Assembly (NCBI RefSeq): GCF_001592755.1
Contig: NZ_LUKF01000014.1
Coordinates: 62,841-126,840, forward strand
DNA from: Bdellovibrio bacteriovorus
GTDB lineage: Bacteria > Bdellovibrionota > Bdellovibrionia > Bdellovibrionales > Bdellovibrionaceae
Direction: 5' to 3'
Length of the DNA stretch: 64,000 nucleotides
Positions 1-9,723 of this stretch are shown here, piece after piece. Every line of letters starts with the position of its first letter. Position 1 is the stretch's first letter. Under the pieces are notes generated by a model that saw only the letters and a list, made by a program, of their open reading frames with translations, had not been told where the DNA came from and ran no database searches. The translations under genes were made by a program, and so were the position numbers.

Positions 1-1
1 T

Positions 2-772
2 CTTGAGATTCAAGAAAGAAACAACACCATTCATCTGTCATTTAAAGATGATGGTAAGGGTTTAGATAAAGAACGCATTCTTCAACGAGCTTTGAAGAAT
101 GCTCTGGTTTCCGAGTCTGAAGTTTCGCAGCTTTCAGATGAGCAGATTTATAAGTTTATCTTTCACGCTGGATTTTCTACGAAGGACAAGGTGACGACCA
201 TTTCGGGTCGTGGTGTCGGTATGGACATCGTGTTTGCCATCGTCGAAAAATACCAAGGTAAGATCCACATTGAGAATACCCCAGGGCAAGGCGCTTCTTT
301 CCACCTTGAAATTCCCGTGCCTCAACACATTATGGTGGAAAGTGCTTTACTGTGTTCGTGGAATGATTTCCGTTTAGCCGTTCCATTGACGTCGGTCGCA
401 CACATCAGTTCTTGCCATGAGCTGCAAATGACGACTGTAAATCGTCTGCGTTTCTGTCAGTTCAGTGGATTGACAGTGCCGTTACTAAATTATCACGAGA
501 TCTTAAATCACCAAGTAGCGGCGTCGGAAGATCTGGTTCGCGGTTCTTCGGCTGTCTTTATTAAAGTCAAAGAAGGCGTATTCGCCCTTCTGGTGGATCG
601 CATCGAAGCGCAAACAGATCTCGTCGTTAAGGGCTTTGGTAATATCGTCAAAGAACAAAAAGGCTTCAAAGGCGTTTCTATTTTAGCGGATGAAAAAGTC
701 ACTTACATTGTTGATCCCGAAAAAATGATTCATTTCTTGTTTCAGCTAGATAGCATGCAGGAGGCCGCATGA
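2..772 (+). CDS. cheA: Chemotaxis histidine kinase CheA, C-terminal part (5' end outside window)
   Basis: The reading frame is open from the first codon of the window, so the gene starts upstream. What remains is the end of the ATP-binding domain (DDGKGLDKERI, then the GRGVGMDIV G-box) followed by a CheW-like regulatory domain of about 130 residues ending at residue position 772 in the DNA. CheA autophosphorylates in response to receptor arrays and passes phosphate to CheY and CheB; the CheW-like domain docks it to receptors and CheW. The stop codon overlaps the next start in an ATGA, so the two are translationally coupled. The phosphotransfer and dimerisation domains are not visible here. 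Family assignment is firm. Confidence 0.93.
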   Translation, partial: LEIQERNNTIHLSFKDDGKGLDKERILQRALKNALVSESEVSQLSDEQIYKFIFHAGFSTKDKVTTISGRGVGMDIVFAIVEKYQGKIHIENTPGQGASFHLEIPVPQHIMVESALLCSWNDFRLAVPLTSVAHISSCHELQMTTVNRLRFCQFSGLTVPLLNYHEILNHQVAASEDLVRGSSAVFIKVKEGVFALLVDRIEAQTDLVVKGFGNIVKEQKGFKGVSILADEKVTYIVDPEKMIHFLFQLDSMQEAA

Positions 773-1533
773 GTGACTTCTTTAGTGACGACTTTACGGC
801 CGAGCTGAAAGCCTATTTCCTGGATAGCGTCTGCAAAGAGGCCGACAAATTTATTGATTTGACTGACGAGTCGACATTACGTCGTATTCGTAACGAGGTT
901 GCCGAGCAAACTCGTGCCTGGGCGGTCGACGCTAAAACAAACGAGTTTTTGCATTTTTCCCAATGGCTGGAACTGTTTGAAGAACGCACACAAAGTTTCA
1001 AAGAGCCCAGAGAACTGATCAAATCGCTTAAAACTCTGAAAGCCTACGCCGAAGCGTTGATTCAGGAAAAAACAGATACAGCGGATCATCCGGTGCGCTT
1101 TGCTCTTTCGGCAGAACTTAGACAAGATGTTCAGCTTTTGCATTGTCGTTGGGGGAGCCAGGATTTCGCTATTCCGTTATTAAATGTCGTCGAAATCAGC
1201 AGTCAAATTCCCCTATACCCATTGCCGGATAAAAAAGAAGGCCTTATGGGCGTGATTCCTTTCCGTGGTGAGGCTGTTCCCGTGATTAGTTTTCATGACC
1301 ACGGCTTTAACCAATCCGAAATTAAAAACACTTTTTACGTTATCTGCGAACATCAAGGCGTCCGCTTTTCTTTGCAGGTGACTGAAACCGATGACTTGAT
1401 GAGCTTAAAAGAATCTGAACTGTTGAATGTCGAAAGCCATTCCACCGTTATTCAGACGGCCTTTGTGTCGCAATTTTTTATTAAAGGTAACAAGAGCATC
1501 ATGATTCTAGATCTTGAAAAACTGGTGGCATGA
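769..1533 (+). CDS. CheW-domain protein with long N-terminal helical extension
   Basis: This 254-residue protein is much longer than ordinary CheW (about 150-170). Residues from about 120 to the end look like a CheW beta-barrel domain (LLHCRWGSQDFAIPLLNVVEI, GVIPFRGEAVPVISF). The first 110 residues are charged and mostly helical and match nothing I recognise. It overlaps both neighbours by 4 bases and so sits in one tight operon between cheA and a cheD-cheB fusion. A scaffolding role in linking CheA to receptors is inferred from the domain and the position. The extension might add a docking or dimerisation surface. Confidence 0.8.
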   Translation: MSDFFSDDFTAELKAYFLDSVCKEADKFIDLTDESTLRRIRNEVAEQTRAWAVDAKTNEFLHFSQWLELFEERTQSFKEPRELIKSLKTLKAYAEALIQEKTDTADHPVRFALSAELRQDVQLLHCRWGSQDFAIPLLNVVEISSQIPLYPLPDKKEGLMGVIPFRGEAVPVISFHDHGFNQSEIKNTFYVICEHQGVRFSLQVTETDDLMSLKESELLNVESHSTVIQTAFVSQFFIKGNKSIMILDLEKLVA

Positions 1534-3092
1534 TGAATACCCATTATTTGTTTCCTGGAAAATTAGCGGCCTTTAAAGAAGAAACTGTGATCTCGACTTT
1601 GTTAGGTTCTTGTGTGGCCGTCGCTATTTTTGATCCGACTACGAAAATCGGTGGTCTGAATCACTATCTTTTACCTGAAGGCCTGCCTGAAGAAAGTCAA
1701 AATAGCCGCTATGGCAGCTACGCCATTCCTCAGCTGATTGAAGAGTGTGTTCGCCTAGGCGCCAACCGCAGTAAAATGCAGGCAAAAATTTATGGTGGCG
1801 GTAACGTTATCAGCGTTTCACAACTAGGTGACGGGATCGGGAAACGCAATATTGAAATTGCCGAACAGCTGATGCGTGAATTCAATATCCCTATCATCGA
1901 ACGCAATGTCGCCGGCGAAAATGCTCGCACCATTAAGATGAATACTTTCACTTTTGAAGTGATTCATAATTCACCGCGGGATACGGGCTCTGTGGATAAA
2001 CCTGTGGACGTGTCGGGCTTCAGACCCTTGTCTATAGCGAAAAACGTGAAGGTGCTTGTTGTTGATGATTCGGCAACGGTCCGTACTCTTTTCACGAATA
2101 TTTTTACAAAAAGTGGCTTGGAAGTCGTTGGTTCGGCTGCAGATCCTTATCAAGCTCGCGAAATGATCTTGAATAAAAAACCCGATGTGATCACTTTGGA
2201 TATCGAGATGCCGAAGATGTCAGGCGTGATGTTTTTAGAAAAACTTATGAAGCACCATCCAATTCCGGTGGTGATGGTGTCTTCATTGGCGAGCACGGGT
2301 GAAGCGGCACTGAAATCTTTAGAGTTGGGTGCTGTGGAGTTTGTTCACAAACCCTCGCAGTTTGATCCGGCAGTTTTAAAAGATCTTGCGGCGATGCTTG
2401 TTGATAAAGTGCGCGCCGCTGCTTCAGTGAATGTGTTGAAGAGGCTGAAGGAAGCTCCTCCGGTAGTTGAAATTAAAACCAACGCACCAGTGAAAATTGT
2501 GCGCAAAGCCGCCGAACTTAAAGTGGTGGTCTTAGGTGGCAACGCCGGTAGTGCGGATGCCGTAGAAAAGTTCGTAAAAAATCTGGCGGCAGATACGCCT
2601 CCGGTCGTAGTGGCATGCAGTACCGTAGCGAACTTTGCGACAGCGTTTATCAGTAAGTTGAAACAAGGCTCTAAAGTAACTCCCGTTCTTGCGAAGGACG
2701 GCGAGTTTTTAAGAATGGGTCATGTTTATTTTATTCCTGCAGAACATCATGGGAAAATTCAAACAGGCGGTACGGGGCCAGTCTTGCATATCGCCAAGGG
2801 GACTCCTGTATCGTCACAACTCCCGTCGGCCAACGTTCTTTTCCAGTCTGCCGCGCAGTCTTATGCGAAGGGCGTTTATGCGGTGTTATTAGGAGGCTTC
2901 GGCGCCGACGGTGTCGATGGTCTTATCGACGTGCAGAAAAAAGGGGGCGCCACTGTGGTGCAGCACCCGGAAGAAGCACAATTCCCTTACGGCCCACAGA
3001 AAGCCATTGAACTAGGGGTGGCGGATGAGATACTTAAGGCAGATATGTTAGCGCATCATCTGATGCAGTATCGAAACCAAAACTTATACTAG
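1530..3092 (+). CDS. CheD-receiver-CheB fusion with a degenerate methylesterase site
   Basis: Three modules are joined in 520 residues. Residues 1-150 are a CheD receptor deamidase with the catalytic Cys28 (LLGSCVAV) and His45 (GGLNH). Residues 172-295 are a receiver with acidic pair D179/D180, phospho-acceptor D224 and K274. Residues 330-520 align along their length with the CheB esterase domain, but the nucleophile motif GASTGG reads GGNAGS (Asn338 in place of Ser) and the catalytic His of QHMP reads CSTV (Ser364). The third triad residue, Asp460 (GFGADG), is kept. CheD should be active, while demethylation is probably lost or changed. The frame starts with two ATG codons; the first overlaps the upstream stop. 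Confidence 0.88.
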   Translation: MMNTHYLFPGKLAAFKEETVISTLLGSCVAVAIFDPTTKIGGLNHYLLPEGLPEESQNSRYGSYAIPQLIEECVRLGANRSKMQAKIYGGGNVISVSQLGDGIGKRNIEIAEQLMREFNIPIIERNVAGENARTIKMNTFTFEVIHNSPRDTGSVDKPVDVSGFRPLSIAKNVKVLVVDDSATVRTLFTNIFTKSGLEVVGSAADPYQAREMILNKKPDVITLDIEMPKMSGVMFLEKLMKHHPIPVVMVSSLASTGEAALKSLELGAVEFVHKPSQFDPAVLKDLAAMLVDKVRAAASVNVLKRLKEAPPVVEIKTNAPVKIVRKAAELKVVVLGGNAGSADAVEKFVKNLAADTPPVVVACSTVANFATAFISKLKQGSKVTPVLAKDGEFLRMGHVYFIPAEHHGKIQTGGTGPVLHIAKGTPVSSQLPSANVLFQSAAQSYAKGVYAVLLGGFGADGVDGLIDVQKKGGATVVQHPEEAQFPYGPQKAIELGVADEILKADMLAHHLMQYRNQNLY

Positions 3093-3101
3093 GATCTTTC
3101 T

Positions 3102-4481
3102 TTGGAACTTTCGAACTTTATCGGCGGGGAGTTTGTCCCCGCTGAAAGTAAAAACACGTTTGCTAAATTCAATCCTTTCACCGGCGAAGTTCTGGCGCAA
3201 GTTTCATCATCCGACGCGATGGATGTTATTAAAGCCCTGCAACCGGCAAAAAAAGCAGCGACAAGTTTTAAAGACAGTTCCCTAGAGCAAAGGGCCACCT
3301 ATCTAAAATCTCTTGCACAAATCCTTCAAGAAAACGCCGATCAAATTGCTTATGACGAGGCTCTTCATCAAGGTTTGCCTCACGCCTTCGTTCTAAAAAA
3401 CAATGTCGAAGTTTCTATTCGTATTTTGCAAGAAACTGCGGAAGCTCTTTTGCAATTGCAAGATCCAAAAATGCTTTATCAACCTTCAGGCATTGTCGGT
3501 ATCATCACGGCCTGGAGCTGCTCTTTACGTCTTGTCGTAGAAAGACTGGCGCCAGCACTGGCCGCGGGAAATGTTGTTCTGGTGAAAGTTTCCGAGCAAT
3601 CTCCGATCACGGCGAAAATTCTGGGAGAGGCTTTGCAAAAAGCTCAGATCCCGGCGGGCATCGTTAATATTCTTCAAGGAAATGCCGAGGTCGCGCAAAT
3701 CATCGCGGGTCATCCGAGTATTCGTGCGGTGACTGCGGCTGGAAAAACTTCCACGCTTGAAGCCATCGCAAAAACTGCTTTACCGCAATTTAAAAAATTG
3801 CAGTTAAGTGGGGGAGCAAAAAATCCATCAGCCGTTTTAGCGGACACAGATTATAAGAATCTGCTTCCCGAAATTCTTCGCCCTTTTTTAATCGGCCAAG
3901 GACAGATGTGTTGGAATATTTCCCGTTTGTTCGTTCTGGAATCTTTTGCTCCTGATTTCTTAGAGGCCGTGAAAAACTATTTTGCGGATCTAAAGCCTCT
4001 TAAAGATCCTCGCGGAAGTGAAGTTTGGACACCTTTGATTTCACAGAGCTCAGTCTCTCACATTGATGAAAAAATTAAGTTCGGTGTTTCTGAGCACGGA
4101 AAAGTTTTTGTCGGCGGTAACGTTGAAGGTGTGGGATTCTTCTATAAGCCAACAGTGATGTTGGATCTTCCTAACTGCAGTGTCTTGCAACAAGATGAGC
4201 TGCACGGACCTCTTTTGTTAATCACAGCCGTAAAGTACCAGCATGAAATTCAAAAGTGGGCGAACACTTCTTATGTCGCGCACTCCTCAGTGGTATGGGG
4301 GCCTTCAGAAAAAGTGATGAAGGTTGTTTCCGCGTTAGACACCGCCCATGTTTGGGTGAATTCTTGGATGAATGGTGAAACCACCACGATCTTCGGTCAC
4401 AAGCAGTCGAGCTTTGGAAATCTCGACATGTCTTGGAACGGCTCTTTTTATTCGGATGTAAAAAAATTGGCGGGGACCTAA
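3102..4481 (+). CDS. Aldehyde dehydrogenase superfamily protein, atypical active site
   Basis: The 459-residue protein has the full aldehyde dehydrogenase fold by sequence: an NAD-binding region with Lys162 (VLVKVSEQ), APALAAGN at 150-157, the nucleophile Cys270 in GQGQMC, and a C-terminal WVNSWMN segment. Two usually invariant residues are changed. The oxyanion Asn of PWNFP reads AWSCS (Ser139), and the general-base Glu of LELGGK reads LQLSGG (Gln234). It may therefore work as an acyl-transfer enzyme, act poorly, or bind cofactor without oxidising aldehydes. The start is a TTG ten bases after the preceding chemotaxis gene, with weak ribosome-binding sequence. The substrate cannot be told. 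Confidence 0.8.
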   Translation: MELSNFIGGEFVPAESKNTFAKFNPFTGEVLAQVSSSDAMDVIKALQPAKKAATSFKDSSLEQRATYLKSLAQILQENADQIAYDEALHQGLPHAFVLKNNVEVSIRILQETAEALLQLQDPKMLYQPSGIVGIITAWSCSLRLVVERLAPALAAGNVVLVKVSEQSPITAKILGEALQKAQIPAGIVNILQGNAEVAQIIAGHPSIRAVTAAGKTSTLEAIAKTALPQFKKLQLSGGAKNPSAVLADTDYKNLLPEILRPFLIGQGQMCWNISRLFVLESFAPDFLEAVKNYFADLKPLKDPRGSEVWTPLISQSSVSHIDEKIKFGVSEHGKVFVGGNVEGVGFFYKPTVMLDLPNCSVLQQDELHGPLLLITAVKYQHEIQKWANTSYVAHSSVVWGPSEKVMKVVSALDTAHVWVNSWMNGETTTIFGHKQSSFGNLDMSWNGSFYSDVKKLAGT

Positions 4482-4530
4482 CATCGTCAAGACTCTGACG
4501 AAATCAGGCGTTGGAAAATTGACAAGCCCT

Positions 4531-4737
4531 TTAGTTTAAAACGTGGGTTTTGTTGCGAGTTTTCACTTCGCATTGGGTGCAGAAAGCTTCTTCCGTGATC
4601 TCACCCGTGGCTCGATCCGCGATGTGTTTTAGTTCAAGGACAGTGCCGCAAAGTATGCAATTGTTTTGGGAAATTATAAACTCACGATGTTTGGGAGAGT
4701 CGGTTTTTTCAAAATAATTGATCTTGCTGTATTCCAT
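4531..4737 (-). CDS. Small zinc-ribbon-like protein (two CxxC pairs)
   Basis: This 68-residue protein begins MEYSKINYFEK and carries two cysteine pairs, CILC and CTQC, about 25 residues apart, as in small treble-clef or zinc-ribbon proteins. A longer frame upstream exists, but the start at 4737 has an AGGA sequence at the right distance on the minus strand, so I prefer it. It is transcribed divergently from the collagen-like lipoprotein gene. The size and charge fit a small cytoplasmic nucleic-acid- or protein-binding factor; no specific function is recognised. Confidence 0.65.
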   Translation of the reverse strand: MEYSKINYFEKTDSPKHREFIISQNNCILCGTVLELKHIADRATGEITEEAFCTQCEVKTRNKTHVLN

Positions 4738-4918
4738 GTTGTCTCGTCCTTCGAGTTCTTCGCTTACGTGCTGGCAAAGGCTCCATCCTGGAGCAAAACT
4801 CATTCACTGCAAAAGCTGTTCACAGGCCAACGTCCGGACACCGGATGCATCCTTTCGCCTGATCTCCACTTGTCCGGCTTCCGTTTTGGATAAGCCGAGC
4901 GATGAAGGAGAAACATAT

Positions 4919-5836
4919 ATGAAACATAAAATTTCTAAACTAATGTTGTTCGCTGCGCTTATTCCATTGTGGGGTTGTGTTGAAGTGAGAGATAAAGAGG
5001 TGACTATTGCACCTCCAGCGACTCCGGCTCCCAAAGTGATCGAGCGAAAGTTTTCGGATTTGGTCGTGAACCAAGATCTTTATCTCTATAAAGGCGGTCT
5101 TCGTACCAAACAAGAAATGGATGCGCTGATTGCCAACGAGGGTCTTTTAAGAGAGGTAGAAACTTATTCACTGCAGTTTCAAAAAATTATTTTTTCTGCT
5201 GAAGGACGTCTTTTTACGATGGGCAATGTGGTCACCTTGAAAGCGGAAGAACTGATTTCGGAAGAGGGACATATTTTAACCTTCCCTGAAGGACAAGTGG
5301 CTCCCTTAGGTCACGATGGCCGTCACGGCGGACACATAGCTCTCATTATCGAGAATGCAGAAGGCCTACTAAGCATCGTTCTTCGTGGCGAAAATGGTGG
5401 TCAAGGTCATCCTGGAAAGGATCCCGATCTTGCGTTGAAAGGAAAAAAAGGAAGAGACGCCAACGGAGGCTTATGCGTGAACGGAAAAATCCGAGAGGCA
5501 TGTACACCAGATCCAGGTGGACAAGGACTGCCAGGATATCAAGGGTTGCCAGGTTACCGTGGGGGAAATACAGGAACTCTGAGTCTTGAAATTAAGTCTA
5601 AGAGTAAGTTTCAACCAAAAATCTATCGTCTCGTTGGCAAGGGGGGCTCTGGTGGAGTCGGTGGCAAAGGTGGTCAAGGCGGCGACGGTGGAGATTCCAT
5701 AAATCGCAAGAAGCCTCGAGTGGGAGCTGGCAGTCAAGGCCCCGAAGGTCCTCAAGGTAAGCCTGGCCCCTATGGTCAGGACGGCATTCAAGAATCTGTG
5801 TGCGCCGTGAACGAATCCGGCGCGAACTGCATCTAA
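4919..5836 (+). CDS. Lipoprotein with collagen-like glycine repeats
   Basis: The 305-residue product starts at an ATG preceded by GAAGGAG. It has a lipoprotein signal (IPLWGC, lipid-modified Cys20), a region of about 130 residues of unknown fold, and then four glycine-rich stretches. These include Gly-X-Y collagen-type runs near 199-215 ([17 protein letters not shown]) and 270-289 ([18 protein letters not shown]), and a GG-X-rich run near 240-258. Four cysteines (186, 195, 295, 304) could form disulfides. Collagen-like bacterial lipoproteins are usually surface-exposed and often adhesive; that role here is inference. Its end overlaps the convergent kinase gene by 4 bases. Confidence 0.75.
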   Translation: MKHKISKLMLFAALIPLWGCVEVRDKEVTIAPPATPAPKVIERKFSDLVVNQDLYLYKGGLRTKQEMDALIANEGLLREVETYSLQFQKIIFSAEGRLFTMGNVVTLKAEELISEEGHILTFPEGQVAPLGHDGRHGGHIALIIENAEGLLSIVLRGENGGQGHPGKDPDLALKGKKGRDANGGLCVNGKIREACTPDPGGQGLPGYQGLPGYRGGNTGTLSLEIKSKSKFQPKIYRLVGKGGSGGVGGKGGQGGDGGDSINRKKPRVGAGSQGPEGPQGKPGPYGQDGIQESVCAVNESGANCI

Positions 5837-7836
5837 CCCAATTCTTCTTCGATAGGCGCGTGACTTAAAATAGTTTGAACAAGCGCATCGACATGCACGG
5901 GCTTTGTTAAATAGTCCGTGCAGCCTGCTTCCAAACATCTTTCCCGGTCATCCTTCATCGCGTGAGCGGTAAGAGCAATGATCGGTTTTTTATATCCGGC
6001 CTGACGTAATTTTTTTGTAGCCGTATAACCATCCATGATCGGCATTTGAATATCCATCAAGATAATATCGTAATTTTCTGCCAGCGCTTTATTTAAACCC
6101 TCTTCACCATTTGTCGCCAAAGTGAGTTTCGCGCCACGTTTGCTTAACATTCGTTGAATCAAGAGGCGATTGTCTTCGACGTCATCAACCAAAAGAATCG
6201 AAGTTTCGGAAAGCTGTTTTGCGTGGATAAAGTCTTTCTTCGGTAGCTGAAAACCTTTTTGCGATATATTTGCTGGATCAAGCCCAATGCGGACCGTGAA
6301 GGTACTTCCTTTGCCGGGGTCGCTTTCCTCCAAAAGAACTGTTCCGCCCATCATCTCTGCCAATTTACGAGACAGAACCAAGCCTAAACCTGTTCCCTCA
6401 TACTTTCTAGAGACCGAGCTGTCCACTTGACTGAACGGCTGGAACAACAAAGAGCGCTTTTCTGCAGAGATTCCTACGCCGGTATCTTTAATCGTGAACA
6501 AAAGATTAGGGCCCGAGACCTCATAAGTCATTCGCACATAACCTTGATCGGTGAACTTAATCGCATTGCCTAAAATATTTGTAAGCACTTGTCTTAAACG
6601 AAGAGGATCCGTGGTGATGGTGTCGGGAACAATCCCGCGGCGATTGAATTCAATATGAATCGGTTTTCCATGAGCTCGCGCGACCATCAAGACGTGAATA
6701 TCATCAAGTAAAGTGGAAAGTGATACCGAGCTTGGTTCAATCTCTAAGTGGCCGGCCTCAACTTTGGATAAATCCAAAATATCATTGATGATGCGTGTGA
6801 GGTTTTCGCCGGTACGTTGAATGATATTTAAGTATTGCAGTCTTTCTGATTCTGAAAGCTGTGAGTCTTTAAGAAGATCTGAAAATCCAATGATGGCCGC
6901 CAAGGGAGTACGGATTTCATGGCTCATGTTCGCTAAGAAAAGACTCTTAAGCTGACTGGCTTGTTCGGCTTGTCTGCGCTCGCCAATACTGTGGCGCAGA
7001 TCAAAGGCCATCTTATTTAAAGACTCTGCAAGCTGACCGATCTCGTCGCCAGAGCGCACAGGCACTTCGACGTTAAATTGGCCTTCGCCGATTCGTTTCG
7101 CAGCGGTATTGATCTCTTTAAGGCCTTTTGAAAGATTTCGGCTGGTCGCCACGGTCAAGGCTAAGCCCGTTCCTTCGACGATCAAAACGGCAAACAGCAG
7201 AGTGATCAACAAAACTTTTTCCAGCCAACGTGAACCTTCACCCAAGGTATAAGAAAAATTCCCTTCAAGAATTGTCAGTCGGTCATTCAGTTCATCGATT
7301 TTATCCAATGTTTGAATCACCTGCTGTTGAGAGGCATTGCTAGCAATGAGTTGATGAAGATTTTCTCCGTAAGAGATAAGTTCGTTGGTCAGGTCATCGC
7401 CTTCTCTCCAGATGCGGATGGCCTCTTTCACATAATGAAAGTTATGAAACTTCATGAGGTTGATAACGCCTGGAATATCGTCTTCGTGAATTTTTCCTTG
7501 AAGGAAACCTTGGTAAGCACCTTCCTCATCGGGAGGCACTTTTTCAAGCGCGCGACGAGCTTTGCTGTCCCCCAATGGAATCTCTAAATTTTCACGGAAA
7601 GATTGATAGAACTTCGGATCACGCGTACGTGCATACTTATGAAGACTGATGACTGCGTCTTTTTGCGCTTTGGACCACAGGCTTTCTCCCGTCACAAAAC
7701 TGCGCACCGACGAAAGCGTGTTCATTGCGAAATACAGAGAGAAAAGTTCTAAGGCGATAAGCAAAGCCATAACGCCAATCACGGCATACAGCTTATTAGA
7801 TACAGACATATATTTCCAAAAGCGTCGAAGTCCCAT
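5833..7836 (-). CDS. Membrane-bound hybrid sensor histidine kinase / response regulator
   Basis: This 667-residue protein has transmembrane segments at about 14-36 and 207-229 with an extracytoplasmic helical sensor between them. It continues with a HAMP linker (about 228-280), a HisKA domain with phospho-accepting His306 (MSHEIRTPL), an ATPase domain (NAIKF, DTGVGI, GTGLGL) and a C-terminal receiver with Asp595 (LMDIQMP). Phosphorelay to an unlinked phosphotransfer protein is expected. An alternative start at codon 10 (7809) has a weak GGA upstream. A TCCGATAA box lies 7 bases before the first ATG, so leaderless translation from 7836 is possible. The sensed signal is unknown. Confidence 0.92.
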   Translation of the reverse strand: MGLRRFWKYMSVSNKLYAVIGVMALLIALELFSLYFAMNTLSSVRSFVTGESLWSKAQKDAVISLHKYARTRDPKFYQSFRENLEIPLGDSKARRALEKVPPDEEGAYQGFLQGKIHEDDIPGVINLMKFHNFHYVKEAIRIWREGDDLTNELISYGENLHQLIASNASQQQVIQTLDKIDELNDRLTILEGNFSYTLGEGSRWLEKVLLITLLFAVLIVEGTGLALTVATSRNLSKGLKEINTAAKRIGEGQFNVEVPVRSGDEIGQLAESLNKMAFDLRHSIGERRQAEQASQLKSLFLANMSHEIRTPLAAIIGFSDLLKDSQLSESERLQYLNIIQRTGENLTRIINDILDLSKVEAGHLEIEPSSVSLSTLLDDIHVLMVARAHGKPIHIEFNRRGIVPDTITTDPLRLRQVLTNILGNAIKFTDQGYVRMTYEVSGPNLLFTIKDTGVGISAEKRSLLFQPFSQVDSSVSRKYEGTGLGLVLSRKLAEMMGGTVLLEESDPGKGSTFTVRIGLDPANISQKGFQLPKKDFIHAKQLSETSILLVDDVEDNRLLIQRMLSKRGAKLTLATNGEEGLNKALAENYDIILMDIQMPIMDGYTATKKLRQAGYKKPIIALTAHAMKDDRERCLEAGCTDYLTKPVHVDALVQTILSHAPIEEELG

Positions 7837-7843
7837 GTGATAC

Positions 7844-7851
7844 TTATCGGA
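7844..7851 (-). promoter_or_regulatory. Candidate sigma-28-type -10 box (TCCGATAA)
   Basis: On the minus strand TCCGATAA ends 7 bases before the ATG of the hybrid kinase. The -10 matches the FliA box, but I see no good TAAAG-type -35 element at 11-12 bases spacing, so this is weaker than the other sites in the window. Confidence 0.3.
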
Positions 7852-7905
7852 AATTTATAACATTAGTAAACAAAAAACACTTTCGGATTTGCAGGACAAG
7901 AGATG

Positions 7906-7932
7906 AAAAGACCTTCATTTTGAAGGTCTTTT
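7906..7932. terminator. Bidirectional intrinsic terminator
   Basis: AAAAGACCTTCA and TGAAGGTCTTTT form a perfect 12-bp stem around a three-base loop, with A and T tracts on either side. It lies just past the ddl stop (minus strand). Confidence 0.75.
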
Positions 7933-7953
7933 AGACACATTGATTGCAACCGC

Positions 7954-9045
7954 TTAATCTAAGTAAGAGGTTTTAAGTTTTTGTTCCGCCTCGTGCTTTT
8001 CGAGACCGAATTGAATCAGTTTTGTAATCAATTCTTTATACGATACGCCCGTTGCTTCCCACATTTTCGGGTACATCGAGATTTTCGTAAAGCCGGGAAT
8101 GGTGTTGATTTCATTTATGAACAACTCACCATTTTGTTTTAAGAAGAAGTCAACGCGAGTCAAACCATCGCAACCCATAGTTTGATAAGTCTTCTTGGCC
8201 AAGTCTTGCAGTTTTCCCAAAGTTTCTTGGGAAATTTCAGCGGGGATCTTTAACAAGGCCCCATTGTCATCAATGTACTTAGCCTCATAAGAATAAAATT
8301 CGTGCTGCGGAATGATCTCTCCCGGCAAAGAGGCTTGCGGTGCATGGTTATGCCCCATGACGGAACATTCGATTTCACGGCCCTGAATGAATTCTTCCGC
8401 CAAAACTTTAGTGTCAAACTGGAAGGCGTCTTTGAGCTTCGTTTCGAAGTCCGCCGCTGATTTGATTTTATGAACGCCAACCGAAGAGCCTGCATTCGCA
8501 GGTTTAATAAAGAAGGGGCTTCCAAGCTTCGCCACGATGTCGTCGTAATTGTTTTTTTGAAACGGAGTTAAAAGCATGTAGCGTGCATTTGGAATTTGCG
8601 CCGCGACGAAAAGTCTTTTCATCACTTCTTTATCCATGCCGGCAGCAGAAGACCAAACTCCGCAACCTACGAACGGTACTTGCACCATTTTGAAAAGACC
8701 TTGAATCGTTCCATCTTCACCCATAGTTCCGTGCATAATAGGGAAGGCAACATCAATAGGTGTTTTCGAGTGGTCTTTCAAAGAGTAAAGAACAGGCTTC
8801 CCTTGAAATGAAATCAAAGCCACCGATTCCGCGTTAGCTGGAAGTGCAGAATCAACAATCTTTGTAGCTTGAGAAAATAAAGACATGTCAGGAAAGCGAT
8901 ACCAGCTTCCTTCCTTGCTAAGACCAATCAAGATGGGAGTGAATTGATCTTTATCCAAAGCATCTGCAACATTTTTAGCAGAGCGAAGAGACACTTCGTG
9001 TTCTGCAGACTTTCCACCGAAAATAAGAGCGACTGTTTTTTTCAT
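7954..9045 (-). CDS. ddl: D-alanine--D-alanine ligase
   Basis: Cytoplasmic ATP-grasp enzyme that joins two D-alanines for peptidoglycan precursor synthesis. The 363-residue length is normal for the DdlA/VanA type. Visible motifs are the N-terminal [12 protein letters not shown], the ATP-binding glycine loop ([10 protein letters not shown]) and the metal/substrate site ([12 protein letters not shown]). A TTG four codons earlier is possible, but that start would destroy the GGAT ribosome-binding sequence, which suits the ATG at 9045. It lies 20 bases downstream of elbB, so the two are probably co-transcribed. Confidence 0.95.
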   Translation of the reverse strand: MKKTVALIFGGKSAEHEVSLRSAKNVADALDKDQFTPILIGLSKEGSWYRFPDMSLFSQATKIVDSALPANAESVALISFQGKPVLYSLKDHSKTPIDVAFPIMHGTMGEDGTIQGLFKMVQVPFVGCGVWSSAAGMDKEVMKRLFVAAQIPNARYMLLTPFQKNNYDDIVAKLGSPFFIKPANAGSSVGVHKIKSAADFETKLKDAFQFDTKVLAEEFIQGREIECSVMGHNHAPQASLPGEIIPQHEFYSYEAKYIDDNGALLKIPAEISQETLGKLQDLAKKTYQTMGCDGLTRVDFFLKQNGELFINEINTIPGFTKISMYPKMWEATGVSYKELITKLIQFGLEKHEAEQKLKTSYLD

Positions 9046-9065
9046 TTTATTATCCAATTTTTAAA

Positions 9066-9719
9066 TTAAGCCCATTCAACCAGTTCGTGCGCCAGACCGA
9101 AGATTCCTTTAAAGACTTCGTTCGGTTTCGCATCGTCATACATGTATGCTGGAGTCGTCACGATCTTGCCTTCACGATCCGTGATGTAGTCATCAACAGG
9201 GCAGTCCTCATGAATAGCGCCCGTTTTTTGAATTTCAGCGGCCGTTTCTTTATCTTCACCGATAGTGATCGTGATTTTTTTATCACCCAGAACACGCGCT
9301 AGCAGAACAGGAGCGATGCAAATCGCACCGATGGGTTTGCTTGCCGCATGGAATTCAGTGATGACGCGTTTTACATCTGGATTGACGTCACACTTCGCAC
9401 CTTTTTCAGCCCAGTTACAAAGGTTCTTCGCGGCGCCATACCCGCCCGGGAAAGCGACTGCATCGAAATCTTTGGTTTGAAGTTTGTCTAAGGCTTGCAC
9501 CTGACCACGAGCAATGCGAGCAGCTTCCACAAGCAAGCGGCGTTTTTCACCGGAAGCTTGCCCTGCCAGATGATCCATCGCAGGAATTTCTATATCGGGA
9601 GCAAAGCAACTGACTTCGGCACCGGCTTGAGTAAGAGCAATAAGTAAACTGACAGCTTCCGTGATTTCGCTGCCATCGAGATATCCGCATCCGGAAAGAA
9701 CAACGGCGATCTTTTTCAT
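9066..9719 (-). CDS. elbB: ElbB-type DJ-1/PfpI family protein (glyoxalase-like)
   Basis: This 217-residue class I glutamine amidotransferase-like protein matches the ElbB family over its whole length: KIAVVLSGCGYLDGSEI at the start, FPGGYGAAKNLCNWA at about 90-104, and the nucleophile elbow GAICIAP with Cys134. E. coli ElbB has weak glyoxalase III activity; a physiological role is not settled. The start at 9719 is preceded by GGAGG at good spacing; an in-frame extension upstream has no such signal. The Shine-Dalgarno sequence lies in the 3' arm of a hairpin (see the separate entry). ddl follows after 20 bases. Confidence 0.9.
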   Translation of the reverse strand: MKKIAVVLSGCGYLDGSEITEAVSLLIALTQAGAEVSCFAPDIEIPAMDHLAGQASGEKRRLLVEAARIARGQVQALDKLQTKDFDAVAFPGGYGAAKNLCNWAEKGAKCDVNPDVKRVITEFHAASKPIGAICIAPVLLARVLGDKKITITIGEDKETAAEIQKTGAIHEDCPVDDYITDREGKIVTTPAYMYDDAKPNEVFKGIFGLAHELVEWA

Positions 9720-9723
9720 AAAA

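Noticed and set aside
5471-5938. 155-codon minus-strand frame opposite the collagen-like lipoprotein
   Set aside because: Arg/Ala/Thr-rich mirror of glycine-rich coding; no ribosome site and no recognisable motif.
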